Positions 35,519 through 43,398 of a stretch of DNA of 64,000 nt are shown piece by piece. Made by a program: the position numbers and the translations under genes. How positions within the stretch are numbered: the stretch's first letter is position 1; each line of letters starts with the position of its first letter. The notes below the pieces were generated by a model. It did not search any database and was not told where the DNA came from. It saw only the letters and a list, made by a program, of their open reading frames with translations. The stretch is from Janthinobacterium rivuli (GTDB lineage: Bacteria; Pseudomonadota; Gammaproteobacteria; Burkholderiales; Burkholderiaceae_D), in the NCBI RefSeq assembly GCF_029690045.1, contig NZ_CP121464.1, positions 2,604,001 to 2,668,000 on the forward strand. The letters run 5' to 3'.

Positions 35519-37096
35519 ATGGCTTTCAACCTCTTCCAGCGCCTGTCCCAGGCCCCCACCAAACCCAAGTCCGCGCCCGTTGCGCGGCAGTTCGACGTGG
35601 CCGACCTGTACCAGGGCCCCATCGCGCTGGGAGCGGAAGGCGAGGCGCAGGCGCGGCCTTTCGATGAAAAGCTGCGCCAGGCGTATTTCTGGATCGTCAA
35701 CCACGCCATCATCAGCCCCCATTACGACATCGAATACAACGATGGCCCGTCGCAGACGTATTCAGTGGGCGACAGCCGCCGCACCCTGAATCTGCCGTCG
35801 GCGCAAAGCTATTCGAGCTTCATTTTGCTGCCGCTGCTGACGTTCGCCACGCGCCGCAAATGCCTGTTCGTCGGCGGACCGGGGCGGGGCAAGACGGCCA
35901 GCGCCTTGCTGATGGGCGTGCTGGCCGGCTCCACCGTCAAGGAAGTCAAACGGGCCATGCAGCATGGCCACCCGCAGATGACGGTGGCCGATTTGCTCGG
36001 CAATCCGCTGCCGGCCGATCTGGTCAACGCGCAAAGCATGGACGATATCCGCATCGCCTGGCGCGCCTGGCTGGGCATGCGCGTCAAGATTGTCGATGAA
36101 TACAACCGCATCCCCACGCGCACGCAAAGCGCGCTGCTCACCGTCATGGGCGACAATTACGCGGAAGTGCTGAACCACATTTACGAATGCCCGGAAGCGG
36201 CCTGGTATCTGACGGCCAACGACGACCAGGGCGGCGGCACCTACCAGGTGATCGAAGCGCTGCGCGACCGGGTCGACGTGACGGTGCAGGCGCTGGCCTT
36301 CAACCCGCGCTTTCTGAACGAGTTGCTGCTGCGCGTCGAAGAAAACGTGCGCCCCGAAGAGCTGGTACCGCCCGATATCATCTTCACGGAAGGCGAAGTA
36401 GACCAGATCGGCGTAGCGATCCGCCAGGTGGGTATCCCCGACGCCGTGCGCCGCCGTCTGGAATTCTTTGCCAGCCAGTTCGAGCTGTTCGAGACGGCCG
36501 GTGGCCAGTTCGAATACATGACCAAGGATACGGCCCGCTTGGCCGGCGCCGACCGGGGGCAGGCGCAGGCGGCCGACAATGGGCGCGACCGCCTGAAGGA
36601 TCTGGGCTGCCAGACCCTGAACGGCATCTCCGTGCGCACCTTGATGGCGCTCATGATCTACGCCAAGGCCATGGCGTATTTCCGCGGCAATGGCGAGGTG
36701 GAGTTGGAAGACTTGCGCCAGGTGCTGCCGTTCGTCCTGCATAACAAGCTGCAGCCGGACCCGGACGCGCCATTTTTCGCGCTGCCGGAAAACGCCGCCT
36801 ACCGCAGCGACAGACTGGGCTGGTTGCGCCGTTTGTTCGATTTGTCGAACGATGAATTCAACCGCCTGGACCTGGACCGCGATGACCCTGTCGGCGTGCT
36901 GTCGGCCGAATTCGACCTGGGCCTCGGCGGCGTCAGCGAGCGCGAAACCCTGGCGCGTTTGAACCGCATCGAAAAGCTGATCGGCGAACGCACGAAGGGT
37001 AGAAAACTGTACGGTCCCCTGTACGACGATCTGTTGAAACTCAAGTACCTGCACCAGCGCTATACCAACTACCGCAGCTGGCTGCGTTCGCAATGA
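35519..37096 (+). CDS. MoxR-type AAA+ ATPase, first gene of an unexplained 7-gene operon
   Basis: 525 residues. The ATPase core has Walker A GGPGRGKT at 119-126, Walker B VKIVDEYNRIP near 189-199, sensor-1 YLTANDD near 230 and an arginine finger in EALRDRVDV near 247-253; the EYNR and RDRVD blocks are MoxR/RavA signatures. A ~110-residue N-terminal domain and a long C-terminal part (to the end, KLKYLHQRYTNYRSWLRSQ) extend it well beyond minimal MoxR (~330 residues). MoxR ATPases act with vWA proteins to remodel or load metal into partner complexes; such a partner is encoded three genes downstream. ATG at 35519; a TTG six bases earlier is in frame. Its stop overlaps the next start by four bases. 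Confidence 0.85.
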   Translation: MAFNLFQRLSQAPTKPKSAPVARQFDVADLYQGPIALGAEGEAQARPFDEKLRQAYFWIVNHAIISPHYDIEYNDGPSQTYSVGDSRRTLNLPSAQSYSSFILLPLLTFATRRKCLFVGGPGRGKTASALLMGVLAGSTVKEVKRAMQHGHPQMTVADLLGNPLPADLVNAQSMDDIRIAWRAWLGMRVKIVDEYNRIPTRTQSALLTVMGDNYAEVLNHIYECPEAAWYLTANDDQGGGTYQVIEALRDRVDVTVQALAFNPRFLNELLLRVEENVRPEELVPPDIIFTEGEVDQIGVAIRQVGIPDAVRRRLEFFASQFELFETAGGQFEYMTKDTARLAGADRGQAQAADNGRDRLKDLGCQTLNGISVRTLMALMIYAKAMAYFRGNGEVELEDLRQVLPFVLHNKLQPDPDAPFFALPENAAYRSDRLGWLRRLFDLSNDEFNRLDLDRDDPVGVLSAEFDLGLGGVSERETLARLNRIEKLIGERTKGRKLYGPLYDDLLKLKYLHQRYTNYRSWLRSQ

Positions 37097-37560
37097 GCGT
37101 CCTTCGCTGTCAAGGCTTCCTGGAAGCGCTGGCGCTACTGAATAGCGAAGCGAGCGATCTGTGCGCGAGCTACGAGTTGCAGCGCCTGCCCGATGCGCCC
37201 GATTTGACGACGGCGCTGGGCTTGCGCGTGGAAGATTACGCCTTGAACGTCATCGCACCCGCGCGCGACTTGCCGGCGCCGCTGTGGCACATTAGTGCGG
37301 CGCCGTGCGGGCGCGCGCACCTGGAGCAGGTATGCCAGCGCTGGTTTTTCTCATCGCGGCACATGCAGGCAGCGCCCCCCGGGCGCTTTCGCGCGCAGCT
37401 GGTGGCCGCCTTCCTCGAGTCGCTCGACGACGCGCTCTGCGGATTTTCCCTGCACGCCGTGACGATGACGCCACCAATGTGGTTCGCGATCCACTGGGAC
37501 GAGATCGTGTTCGAGCGTGATGGCGAACGCTATCTGCTGCACTTGTCGCACAGCGACTGA
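37093..37560 (+). CDS. Unknown protein of the MoxR/vWA operon, 155 aa
   Basis: No family recognised. A soluble mixed alpha/beta chain: EALALLNSEASDLCASYELQ is helical, while MWFAIHWDEIVFERDGERYL looks like beta strands. Four cysteines are scattered and do not form an obvious site. The start overlaps the ATPase gene's stop (ATGA, 37093-37096) and the next gene begins nine bases after its end, so it is expressed with the set. It could be an adaptor between the ATPase and its target. Confidence 0.7.
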   Translation: MSVLRCQGFLEALALLNSEASDLCASYELQRLPDAPDLTTALGLRVEDYALNVIAPARDLPAPLWHISAAPCGRAHLEQVCQRWFFSSRHMQAAPPGRFRAQLVAAFLESLDDALCGFSLHAVTMTPPMWFAIHWDEIVFERDGERYLLHLSHSD

Positions 37561-37569
37561 AAGGCTGCG

Positions 37570-38547
37570 ATGATTTCTCCTGCCTTCGCCTCGATACTTG
37601 CCAGCGGCCGCGCCCAGTTCAATGCGCGCGCTGTGGAAGCGCGCCGGCGCTTTCCCGCGCTCGACATGGCCGCCTTCGGCGCCTTCTTGCACGACGGCGT
37701 CGATCCGCTGGTGCAGGCCGTGTCCGCCGCCGCGCCCGAGCGCGTGGGCGGCGTCACCCTGGCCGCCTACGACATGGCCCTGGAACTGGTGGGCCATGGC
37801 CTGGCCGGACCGGCCGCGAAAAATCCGTTCTTGAATACCGTGTGGCGCGAACTGGCGCCGCAGTTTGCACCGCTGCTGGCGACGGCGCCCGTGGATGTAT
37901 TGGGCATGCTCAGCAACGCGGCCATTCACCTGGGGAGCGTGGCCGGAGCGCGGCCCGCGCAGTGGCAGGCTGGGATGGCTGCCGTGGCGCCGCAAGTGGG
38001 TAGCGTCGTGCAGCTGCGCGCCGTGGGCCAGGTATTGGCGTGGCGCGCCGGCGTCGCGCATTTCCGCCTGGGCGCGCTGGCCGCCGCCGACACCTTGCCG
38101 CCCGCGCTGGCGCTGGCCGCGTTTGGCGAACCGGGCGCGCAATGGCCGCAGGTGCATGCGCAGCTCATGGCGAATCCATGGCGGGGCAATGCCGATGGCC
38201 GGGAGTTCGGCAGCTTCAGCGGCCTCGGTGGCGCTTTCGGCACACCGCCGCAAGTGCGCGCCACGGTGGACGGTTGCGGCTTTGCTGTGCGCAGCGCCGA
38301 GCGCCACTACCTGCTGGTGGCCGACGCCTATGGCGCCGTGCTGCACAGCGCCACGGCGCAGGAGTATGAACAGGCCACTACCGGCATGCCATCGTCCGTG
38401 CGTCTCGATGGGGCCACCGTGCACGTCGGCGCGCGCAGTATCGCGCTCGACCTGCCGGCCGGCGACATTGCGCTTGCCGCGAATGCGCACACGCTGGCCA
38501 TCACGTCGCCATGGACGCACGCGATCCGCCTGCTGCCGCTCGCATGA
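37570..38547 (+). CDS. Unknown protein of the MoxR/vWA operon, 325 aa
   Basis: I do not recognise it. The first ~200 residues are alanine-rich helices (ILASGRAQFNARAVEARRRF; VVQLRAVGQVLAWRAGVAHF) that could form an alpha-solenoid; the last ~110 (VRATVDGCGFAVRSAERHYL; YGAVLHSATAQEYEQATTGM; SVRLDGATVHVGARSIALDL) look like a beta-propeller or beta-sandwich. There is no signal peptide. AAAGG precedes the start, and the stop overlaps the vWA gene start as ATGA. By position it could be the large adaptor seen beside other MoxR-vWA pairs. Confidence 0.7.
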   Translation: MISPAFASILASGRAQFNARAVEARRRFPALDMAAFGAFLHDGVDPLVQAVSAAAPERVGGVTLAAYDMALELVGHGLAGPAAKNPFLNTVWRELAPQFAPLLATAPVDVLGMLSNAAIHLGSVAGARPAQWQAGMAAVAPQVGSVVQLRAVGQVLAWRAGVAHFRLGALAAADTLPPALALAAFGEPGAQWPQVHAQLMANPWRGNADGREFGSFSGLGGAFGTPPQVRATVDGCGFAVRSAERHYLLVADAYGAVLHSATAQEYEQATTGMPSSVRLDGATVHVGARSIALDLPAGDIALAANAHTLAITSPWTHAIRLLPLA

Positions 38548-40313
38548 AGACGTCCGTCGACACCACGCTGATCGACGCCTGGCGCGCCGCCTGGCCCGAG
38601 GCCCTGGCCGTGTGGAGCAAATTTACGCGCTTGCGCGACCCGAGCCTGTGCGCCAGCCGCGTCGAGGCCAGCAAGCAGGGCTTGTCCGGCAGCTTCGCCA
38701 TGATCCGCTTGCTGGATCAGAGCGTGGTGGTGGACTTGCCGCTCGTGACGGAGCTGGGGCTGGACGACTATGCGCTGGAAGTGCTCGCCCATGAAATCGG
38801 CCACCACATCCTGGCGCCCGGCAGCGCCAGCGACCAGTTTCGCCTGCTGGCGCGCATGCGCCGCGCCTTGCCCACTCTGGAACAGCACGCGCCCATGGTG
38901 GCCAATCTGTACACGGACCTGTTCATCAACGACCGCTTGCAGCGCCAGGCGAATCTGCGCATGGCCGACATCTACCGCAAGCTGCAGCAGGGGCGCGCGG
39001 CGGATGCGGACGCAAAAAGCAGCGGCGGCGTGTGGACCCTGTACATGCGCATCTATGAAAACCTGTGGCAGCTGGAAAAGGGCGAGCTCGGTGGCGGCCA
39101 GGCCGACGAACGGCTGGACACGGATGCCTGGCTGGGTGCGCGCCTGATACGCGTCTACGCGAACGACTGGATGCTGGCGGCGGGCCGCTTCGCCACTTTG
39201 CTGCTGCCTTACCTGGTGGAAGATACGGATGCATTGAGCCCGAGCCGCTATCTGCTCGACACGCGCGATGCGGCCCGTGGCTGCCAGACGTATGGCGCGC
39301 AGCAGATCGAGGATGACGAGGAGGACGGTGCCATCCATCCCGTGCACGACAAGCGCATCTCGGGCCTTGATGGTGAAGAACCGCCAGCCGAGGCGCCGGC
39401 CAGGCAGGGCGCCGGCCAGCTGCGCGAACCGTTCGAGCTGGGCGACATTCTAAAGGCGTCGGGCGTGGACCTGAGCGACCATGAAATCGCCATCCGCTAT
39501 TACCGCGAGCGGGCCTTGCCGCACCTGGTGGCCTTCCCCAGCCGTCCTGCACCCGAATCGCAGGAGCCGCAGATGGAAGGGCTGGAGCCGTGGGAAATCG
39601 GCGACCCGCTGGAAGACATCGACTGGCTGCAATCCGTGATGCAGTCGCCGCGCCCCGTGCCCGGCGTGACCACCGTGCGCCGCGTGTACGGCCGCGAACC
39701 GGCGCGCGCCATCGACGCCGTGCCCGTCGATCTCGATATGTACGTGGACAGTTCCGGCTCCATGCCGAACCCGCAGGCACATACCTCGTTTTTGACACTG
39801 GCTGGCGCCGTCATCGCGCTATCGGCCTTGCGCGCCGGGGCGAAAGTGCAAGTGACCCTGTGGAGCGGCAAGAGCGAAGTGATGCAAACGCCCGGTTTCG
39901 TGCGCGATGAAGATCTGATCCTGGGCGTGCTGACGGAATTTTTCGGCGGCGGCACCTGTTTTCCGATCGACCGCCTGCGCCAGACCTATGCGGCCAGGCG
40001 CGAGCGGCCCGCGCACATTTTGATGATTTCCGACGATGGCATCACCACCATGTTCGACAAGGATGAACTGGGCAACAGCGGCTGGGATATTTCCGCCAAG
40101 GCGCTGGCGCAGGGGGGCGCGGGCGGCACCATGGCCCTGAACCTGGAGCGCGACTGGGAGGGCGCTGCCAGCCACACATGGCTGCAGAAAACCTACGACG
40201 ATTTGAAGCGCGCGCGCCGCGAGCAGGGCTGGGATATCCACGCCGTCGAGCGCTACGAGGACTTGCTGGACTTTGCGCGCGCGTTCAGCCGGCGCCACTA
40301 TATACAACAATGA
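38544..40313 (+). CDS. vWA protein with N-terminal HEIGHH metallopeptidase-like motif
   Basis: 589 residues. Near residue 82 is LAHEIGHHILAPGS, an HExxH zinc-peptidase motif preceded by a helix (LDDYALEV), followed by a helical domain (TDLFINDRLQRQANLRMADI). After a flexible acidic linker (IEDDEEDGAIHP) the C-terminal von Willebrand A domain starts with the MIDAS motif DMYVDSSGSMPNP (Asp about 401), with LWSGKSEVM, FFGGGTCFPIDRLRQ and MISDDGITTMF as the later metal-site loops. MoxR ATPases need such vWA partners. The domain pair resembles predicted 'metal-dependent peptidase plus vWA' proteins (DUF2201-like), but the order and the large middle region are not ones I can name. Start 38544 overlaps the previous stop (ATGA). 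Confidence 0.8.
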   Translation: MKTSVDTTLIDAWRAAWPEALAVWSKFTRLRDPSLCASRVEASKQGLSGSFAMIRLLDQSVVVDLPLVTELGLDDYALEVLAHEIGHHILAPGSASDQFRLLARMRRALPTLEQHAPMVANLYTDLFINDRLQRQANLRMADIYRKLQQGRAADADAKSSGGVWTLYMRIYENLWQLEKGELGGGQADERLDTDAWLGARLIRVYANDWMLAAGRFATLLLPYLVEDTDALSPSRYLLDTRDAARGCQTYGAQQIEDDEEDGAIHPVHDKRISGLDGEEPPAEAPARQGAGQLREPFELGDILKASGVDLSDHEIAIRYYRERALPHLVAFPSRPAPESQEPQMEGLEPWEIGDPLEDIDWLQSVMQSPRPVPGVTTVRRVYGREPARAIDAVPVDLDMYVDSSGSMPNPQAHTSFLTLAGAVIALSALRAGAKVQVTLWSGKSEVMQTPGFVRDEDLILGVLTEFFGGGTCFPIDRLRQTYAARRERPAHILMISDDGITTMFDKDELGNSGWDISAKALAQGGAGGTMALNLERDWEGAASHTWLQKTYDDLKRARREQGWDIHAVERYEDLLDFARAFSRRHYIQQ

Positions 40314-40314
40314 C

Positions 40315-40908
40315 ATGCATACTCACGGTCCCCACCTCGAAACCCTGACCCACCGCCTGGCCGACACGCCCGTCGAATTCCTGGCCGAGCCCCGCATCGC
40401 CGGCGTCGCCAATGCGCAGGCCGTGGCCGTTGCCGCGCTCGTCAACGACATTTTGCTGCTGCATGGCGCCCGCGCGCCGGCCGCGTCCCTGCAGGGTTTT
40501 ATCGGCGCGCAAGTGAAGGCGGACCGCAACCGGCTGGCGCTGGCCATGATCGTGTGCTGGCTGCTGGCCGACGAGTGGTTCATCGGACAGCAGTTGCCGC
40601 AGCACGATTTATTACAGTTGCTGGGCGAGGCGGCGCGCGAACTGGCCGCTGCCACGCCGGCCCACCAGTTCACGCAAGACCCCGAGCGGCGCGAGGAACT
40701 GGCGCGCATCGTGCTGGCGCGCCTGGGCTTTCGGCCCCGCGACGAAAGCGTGGCGCAGGCCACGGACCGCTTGTCCGCCATCAGCGGCACGGAACGCCGC
40801 CGCCTGCTCGAAGCGAGCCGCTTGGCGGAACAGCGCGCGCGTGAAATCCGCGAAGCGCTGGCAAAAAAGGCGGCCGAGGAATCGGCCGACAAGTGGTCGC
40901 GCGAATGA
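40315..40908 (+). CDS. Unknown helical protein of the MoxR/vWA operon, 197 aa
   Basis: Unrecognised. The first ~140 residues are a compact helical domain (LETLTHRLADTPVEFLAEPR; AQAVAVAALVNDILLLHGAR; ALAMIVCWLLADEWFIGQQL). The C-terminal ~50 form a charged coiled coil (RRLLEASRLAEQRAREIREA, then LAKKAAEESADKWSRE). No signal peptide is seen. Its ATG is one base after the vWA stop, and its own stop overlaps the ligase start (ATGA), so it belongs to the same transcript. Confidence 0.7.
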   Translation: MHTHGPHLETLTHRLADTPVEFLAEPRIAGVANAQAVAVAALVNDILLLHGARAPAASLQGFIGAQVKADRNRLALAMIVCWLLADEWFIGQQLPQHDLLQLLGEAARELAAATPAHQFTQDPERREELARIVLARLGFRPRDESVAQATDRLSAISGTERRRLLEASRLAEQRAREIREALAKKAAEESADKWSRE

Positions 40909-42284
40909 CGCTCGCTGGCAAACCTGACGTCAACCTGCCGGGTGGCGCCTGGGAATCGGACCGCGACTACTGTCCCACCCTGACACAGGCGGGTGCGCGC
41001 ATGCTGGAAAAACTGCGCAGCCATCCCGCGGCGCCCGTCTACCGCAACCGCAGCGGCAACAAGCTGCTGGCAGCGGAGGTCGAATCACTGCGCGCCTACG
41101 AGCAGGAAGTCATGCAGGCGGAGATAGGCTGGAGCACAGACGCGCCGCCGCCCTGGCTGACCGGTTTTCTCAGGACGGCCTACGCCACCGTGCCGCATTA
41201 CCGCGCCTGCGGTTCGCCGCCTTCTCGCCTTGCGGACGTGGCGCCCATCAGCCGCGCCGAGCTGGCGCACGACATCGCCGCCTTCGTGCCTGACGATGCG
41301 GATCTGGCGCGCATGATCAATTTCCAGACGACGGGCACCACGGGACACCCGCTGCTGATCGCCTCGCACCCGCTGGTGGCGGGCCGTTACCTGGCCTTCC
41401 ACAAGCGCGCGCTGCGCCGTTTCGGCGTGACTCTGCGCCATGGCGCGGGCCAGGTGGGGGTGATGCTGCTGGGGCACCAGCGCCGCTGCTTCACCTATGT
41501 CTCCGTCACGCCGACGATGCATGAATCGGGTCTGGCGAAGATCAACCTGCACGTGGACGACTGGCGCGACCCGGAGGACCGCGCGCGCTACCTCGATGCC
41601 ATGGCGCCGGAGCTGATCGCGGGCGACCCCATCTCGTTTGCCGAACTGCTGGCCTTGCCCATGGCGCACAAGCCGGCCGCATTGATGTCCGTGTCGATGA
41701 TGCTGTTGCCGGGCATGCGCGCGCGCCTGGAAGCGCACTTCGGCTGTCCCGTGCTCGACGTCTATTCGCTCAATGAAGTGGGGCCCGTCGCCGTCTACGA
41801 TGAACGGGCGGGTGGTCACGTGCTGCTGCAGCACCGGCTATACGTGGAAATCCTCGATGGTGCAGGCCAGCCCGTGCCCGATGGCGTACGCGGCGAAATC
41901 ACGGTGACGGGCGGTTTTAACTTTTGCCTGCCCCTGGTGCGCTACCGCACGGGCGATTATGCTTCGCTGGCGCATGGCCCGCACGGTCCCGTGCTGGTGG
42001 GGCTGGCCGGCCGCAGCCCCTTGCGCTATCGCACGGTCAAGGGCGAGTGGATCAACAATATCGACATCACGCACGCCCTGAAACCGCTGGCCATCGCCCT
42101 GTTCGGCGTGCACCAGCATGGCGACGGCACCATCGCGCTGCGTCTGGCGCCGGGCGCCATGCCGCAGGCCGACCAGGCGCGCGCCTTGCTCGCGCCTTTT
42201 TTCGGCGCCATCGCGGTTGAGACTTTGCTGGCGGAAGACAAGATCATTCAATACACCTCGGATTTGCAGGAAGCAGTGGCATGA
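40905..42284 (+). CDS. PaaK-like adenylate-forming enzyme
   Basis: 459 residues of the ANL superfamily, closest in form to phenylacetate-CoA ligase: the phosphate loop FQTTGTTGHPLLI near 140 (PaaK: SSGTTGxP), YSLNEVGPVAVYDE near 287 (the YxxTE-like adenine motif, here SLNE), and VRYRTGDYASLAHG near 347 with the ribose-binding Asp. The C-terminal catalytic loop is unusual: RYRTVKGEWINNIDITHAL, with Lys in VKGEW. Such enzymes activate a carboxylate as AMP-ester and pass it to CoA, a carrier or an amine. No aromatic catabolism genes are present here, so phenylacetate is unlikely; a role in modifying a product or protein of this operon is inferred. Both ends overlap neighbours by four bases. Confidence 0.8.
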   Translation: MTLAGKPDVNLPGGAWESDRDYCPTLTQAGARMLEKLRSHPAAPVYRNRSGNKLLAAEVESLRAYEQEVMQAEIGWSTDAPPPWLTGFLRTAYATVPHYRACGSPPSRLADVAPISRAELAHDIAAFVPDDADLARMINFQTTGTTGHPLLIASHPLVAGRYLAFHKRALRRFGVTLRHGAGQVGVMLLGHQRRCFTYVSVTPTMHESGLAKINLHVDDWRDPEDRARYLDAMAPELIAGDPISFAELLALPMAHKPAALMSVSMMLLPGMRARLEAHFGCPVLDVYSLNEVGPVAVYDERAGGHVLLQHRLYVEILDGAGQPVPDGVRGEITVTGGFNFCLPLVRYRTGDYASLAHGPHGPVLVGLAGRSPLRYRTVKGEWINNIDITHALKPLAIALFGVHQHGDGTIALRLAPGAMPQADQARALLAPFFGAIAVETLLAEDKIIQYTSDLQEAVA

Positions 42285-43321
42285 ACCTATATAAACGCGG
42301 CCTCGTGGTCGGCAAATTTTGCCCGCTGCACCAGGGCCACGAACTGTTGATCAACCGTGCGCAAGACGCCAGCGAAGAACTGCTGGTGGTCAGCTACACC
42401 AGGCCTGAATTTTCGGGCTACGAGCCGGCGCGCCGGGAAGGCTGGCTGCGCGCGCAATTCCCGCAGGCGCACATCGTCGTGCTGGACGATGCGCGCCTGG
42501 CCGCCTTGTGCGCCGCGCGCGGCGTGCCATCGCGCGCGCTGCCGCACAACGACGACGATGGCGAGCTGCATCGCCACTTCATGGGCTGGCTGTGCTGGAC
42601 GGTGCTGGAGCGGCCTGTCGATGCCGTCTTTACCAGCGAAGACTATGGCTCCGGCTTTGCACAGGTGCTGGAACGGCACTATGCGAGCGGGCCGGTGGCG
42701 CACGTGAGCGTGGACCAGGCGAGAACGTTGGTGCCCGTGTCCGGTACCGTGGCGCGGCAAGACCCGCATGCGCACGGCGCCTTCCTGTCGCCCATCGTGC
42801 GCGCCGATTTTGTCACGCGCGTGTGCGTGCTTGGTGGCGAATCGAGCGGCAAGACGACCCTGGCGGCCGCGTTGGCGGCGCATTTCGAGACGGCCTGGGT
42901 GGCTGAATATGGGCGCGAACTGTGGGAAAGCCAGGATGGTATTTTGGTTTATGACGATCTGCTCAAGATCGGCCGGGAGCAGCTGCGCCGCGAAGCGCAG
43001 GCGCTGTTGGCGGCGCGGCGCTGGCTGTTTTGCGACACCTCGCCCATGACCACGTATTTCTACTGCGTCGAGATGTTCGGCAAGGCCGAGCAGGAACTGG
43101 CGCAGCTGGCCGAACACGGCTACGACCTGGTGCTGCTGTGCGCCCCCGACTTCCCGTTTATCCAGGACGGCACGCGCCGCGACGAGGATTTCCGCGCGCG
43201 CCAGCATGCGTGGTACCAAGCCGAACTGGCGCGGCGCGGGATCGCTTTTGTCGATGTGTCAGGTTCGGTGGATGACAGGGTCGGGCAGGTGGCGCGGTTG
43301 CTCGTGCGCGGAGTGGATTAG
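42281..43321 (+). CDS. NadR-like NMN adenylyltransferase / ribosylnicotinamide kinase
   Basis: 346 residues in two domains. The first (1-170) is a nucleotidyltransferase with GKFCPLHQGHELLI, the (H/T)xGH motif, and VFTSEDYGSGFAQVLERHY. The second has Walker A GGESSGKTTLAAAL near 184-197, followed by WVAEYGRELWE and CDTSPMTTYFYC, as in the ribosylnicotinamide kinase of NadR. The helix-turn-helix repressor domain of enterobacterial NadR is absent. By family it would phosphorylate nicotinamide riboside and adenylylate NMN to NAD. No PnuC transporter is nearby, and it is translationally coupled to the ligase gene, so a substrate other than NR is possible. The TAG stop lies inside a degenerate palindromic repeat. 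Confidence 0.85.
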   Translation: MNLYKRGLVVGKFCPLHQGHELLINRAQDASEELLVVSYTRPEFSGYEPARREGWLRAQFPQAHIVVLDDARLAALCAARGVPSRALPHNDDDGELHRHFMGWLCWTVLERPVDAVFTSEDYGSGFAQVLERHYASGPVAHVSVDQARTLVPVSGTVARQDPHAHGAFLSPIVRADFVTRVCVLGGESSGKTTLAAALAAHFETAWVAEYGRELWESQDGILVYDDLLKIGREQLRREAQALLAARRWLFCDTSPMTTYFYCVEMFGKAEQELAQLAEHGYDLVLLCAPDFPFIQDGTRRDEDFRARQHAWYQAELARRGIAFVDVSGSVDDRVGQVARLLVRGVD

Positions 43322-43376
43322 GTCCGAACGGCCGTAATCCGGCAACGTTGCTGGCGTCCGCGGTGATGTCGGATGT
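43315..43376. repeat. Degenerate REP-like repeat, copy 3
   Basis: GGATTAGG, then GGCCGTAATCCGGCAACGTT and TGGCG, then ATGTCGGAT correspond in order to the 54169-54257 repeat, with several changes; the right-hand GCTAATCCGACCTAC end is missing. It overlaps the stop codon of the NadR-like gene and abuts the left flank of the IS element. Confidence 0.6.
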
Positions 43377-43398
43377 TGCTGCGCCGCGGCAAAAAAAA

